Positions 5,801 through 6,548 of a DNA stretch of 6,548 nucleotides are shown here, piece by piece; position 1 is the stretch's first letter; each line of letters starts with the position of its first letter. Location: contig PWNO01000161.1 of NCBI GenBank assembly GCA_003557765.1, forward strand, positions 1 through 6,548. The letters are read 5' to 3'. The position numbers and the translations under genes are program-made. This DNA is from Bacteroidales bacterium (GTDB taxonomy: Bacteria > Bacteroidota > Bacteroidia > Bacteroidales > UBA7960). The notes beneath the pieces were generated by a model, which was not told the DNA's origin, made no database searches, and was given only the letters and a program-made list of their open reading frames with translations.

Positions 5801-6548
5801 ATTGATAATGGTTTTTTTGTTTTTGATTTTTTTATTGATAATGAAGATGATTTAAGAAGCATCAGAGGCAGCAAGGTCAGGCTGGCCATTCCTGCAACAA
5901 GCATGGTGACGGCGATCAGGAAGCCAAAACGCTGCAGCGGAACCAGGTTTGAGAATGCGAGCACGGCAAAGCCGGCGCTTACAGAGAGCATGTTGATAAA
6001 GATCGCCTTACCGCTGGTTTGGATGCTGTTTTTCAGACTGGCTTCCAGACCCAGCCCTTCCCGGCAACCCTTCCCGAAACGGCTGATCATGTGTATTGAG
6101 TAGTCAATCCCAATGCCGATGGTAACACTTCCGGTAAGCACGGTGGCAATGTCGAGCGGTATTCCGGTCAGTCCCATGATGCCAAACAGGATGATCAGGG
6201 TAATTCCGATTGGAACAATGGCGATCAGTCCCTTCCTGAATGATCCGAGAAGCATGCTTACCATGATGATCACCAGAATGGTGGCAATGATCAGGCTGTA
6301 GGTCTGACTGCTGATGATGCTTTTATCCAGTCTTTTAAGCATCACGGGGATGCCGGTATAAGCCACCTGGTGTTGTTCCATGTTGTGTATCTTTACCCAC
6401 TGGTCAAAATTGTCCTCTATTTCGCGAAGCACATCCAGCTCCACGGAGGAAACATAAGCCTGGATCAAACCCTCGGACAAGTCCGGACTGACCAGCTGGT
6501 CCATGATCTCCTGGCCATCAAGCAAAAACCAAAGCTGAATGATCTTAA
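5797..6548 (-). CDS. RND/MMPL-family transporter, C-terminal part (5' end beyond window)
   Basis: The frame is open to the right window edge (residues KIIQLWF precede the internal TTG at 6525), so about 249 C-terminal residues of a much larger protein are present and no start lies in the window. A periplasmic segment (to about 6320) ends in AYTGIPVMLKRLDKSI, followed by a run of five hydrophobic helices in the usual RND order. The motif TIGIGIDYSIHMISRF (codons about 6118-6076) has the aspartate typical of the proton-relay helix and defines the RND/MMPL superfamily, close to the HAE3-like or 'predicted exporter' branch. QTSGKAIFINMLSVSAGF and QRFGFLIAVTMLVAGMASLTLLP are the expected last helices. 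The protein ends in a short lysine/serine-rich cytoplasmic tail. The ATGA overlap with the LolA-like gene supports a joint envelope export role. The substrate is unknown. Confidence 0.9.
   Translation of the reverse strand, partial: KIIQLWFLLDGQEIMDQLVSPDLSEGLIQAYVSSVELDVLREIEDNFDQWVKIHNMEQHQVAYTGIPVMLKRLDKSIISSQTYSLIIATILVIIMVSMLLGSFRKGLIAIVPIGITLIILFGIMGLTGIPLDIATVLTGSVTIGIGIDYSIHMISRFGKGCREGLGLEASLKNSIQTSGKAIFINMLSVSAGFAVLAFSNLVPLQRFGFLIAVTMLVAGMASLTLLPLMLLKSSSLSIKKSKTKKPLSI

Overview
The window reads as Bacteroidota chromosomal DNA, most likely Bacteroidales-like. The reasons are a TAnnTTTG-type -7 box, start codons without clear Shine-Dalgarno sequences, AT-rich intergenic DNA, and short tandem or inverted repeats of the CACAAATT kind. 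This assignment is an inference from sequence style; no marker gene is present. All six genes lie on the minus strand, so transcription runs from high to low coordinates.

Right part (about 3546-6548): an envelope export module. In transcription order it holds the C-terminal half of an RND/MMPL-family membrane transporter (cut by the window edge), a LolA-like outer membrane lipoprotein-sorting-type periplasmic protein that overlaps it by 4 bp (ATGA), and, after a 176-bp gap, an outer membrane beta-barrel protein. The gap carries two short tandem repeat tracts, one of 8-bp units almost touching the barrel start codon and one of 7-bp ATCGATA units. The likely arrangement is inner membrane pump, periplasmic carrier and outer membrane barrel moving a hydrophobic or lipid-like cargo; the cargo is unknown.

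Middle (3038-3545): a 508-bp AT-rich region without a credible gene. It holds a candidate promoter, a 140-bp imperfect inverted-repeat unit that would lie in the leader RNA of the left operon, and a second inverted repeat whose distal arm is part of a short CACAAATT tandem array.

Left part (1-3037): a tight respiratory operon. An octaheme c-type cytochrome of the octaheme tetrathionate reductase (OTR) family, with a membrane helix at each end, is followed after 19 bp by a four-helix b-type cytochrome and after another 12 bp by a lipoprotein with two rhodanese domains (3' end outside the window). The simplest reading is that the cytochrome b oxidises quinol and passes electrons to the periplasmic octaheme reductase, while the lipoprotein binds or relays sulfane sulfur. 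The substrate (tetrathionate, thiosulfate, nitrite, hydroxylamine or another compound) cannot be decided from sequence. The linkage of an OTR-family cytochrome to a quinol-type cytochrome b and a rhodanese lipoprotein is the most noteworthy system here.
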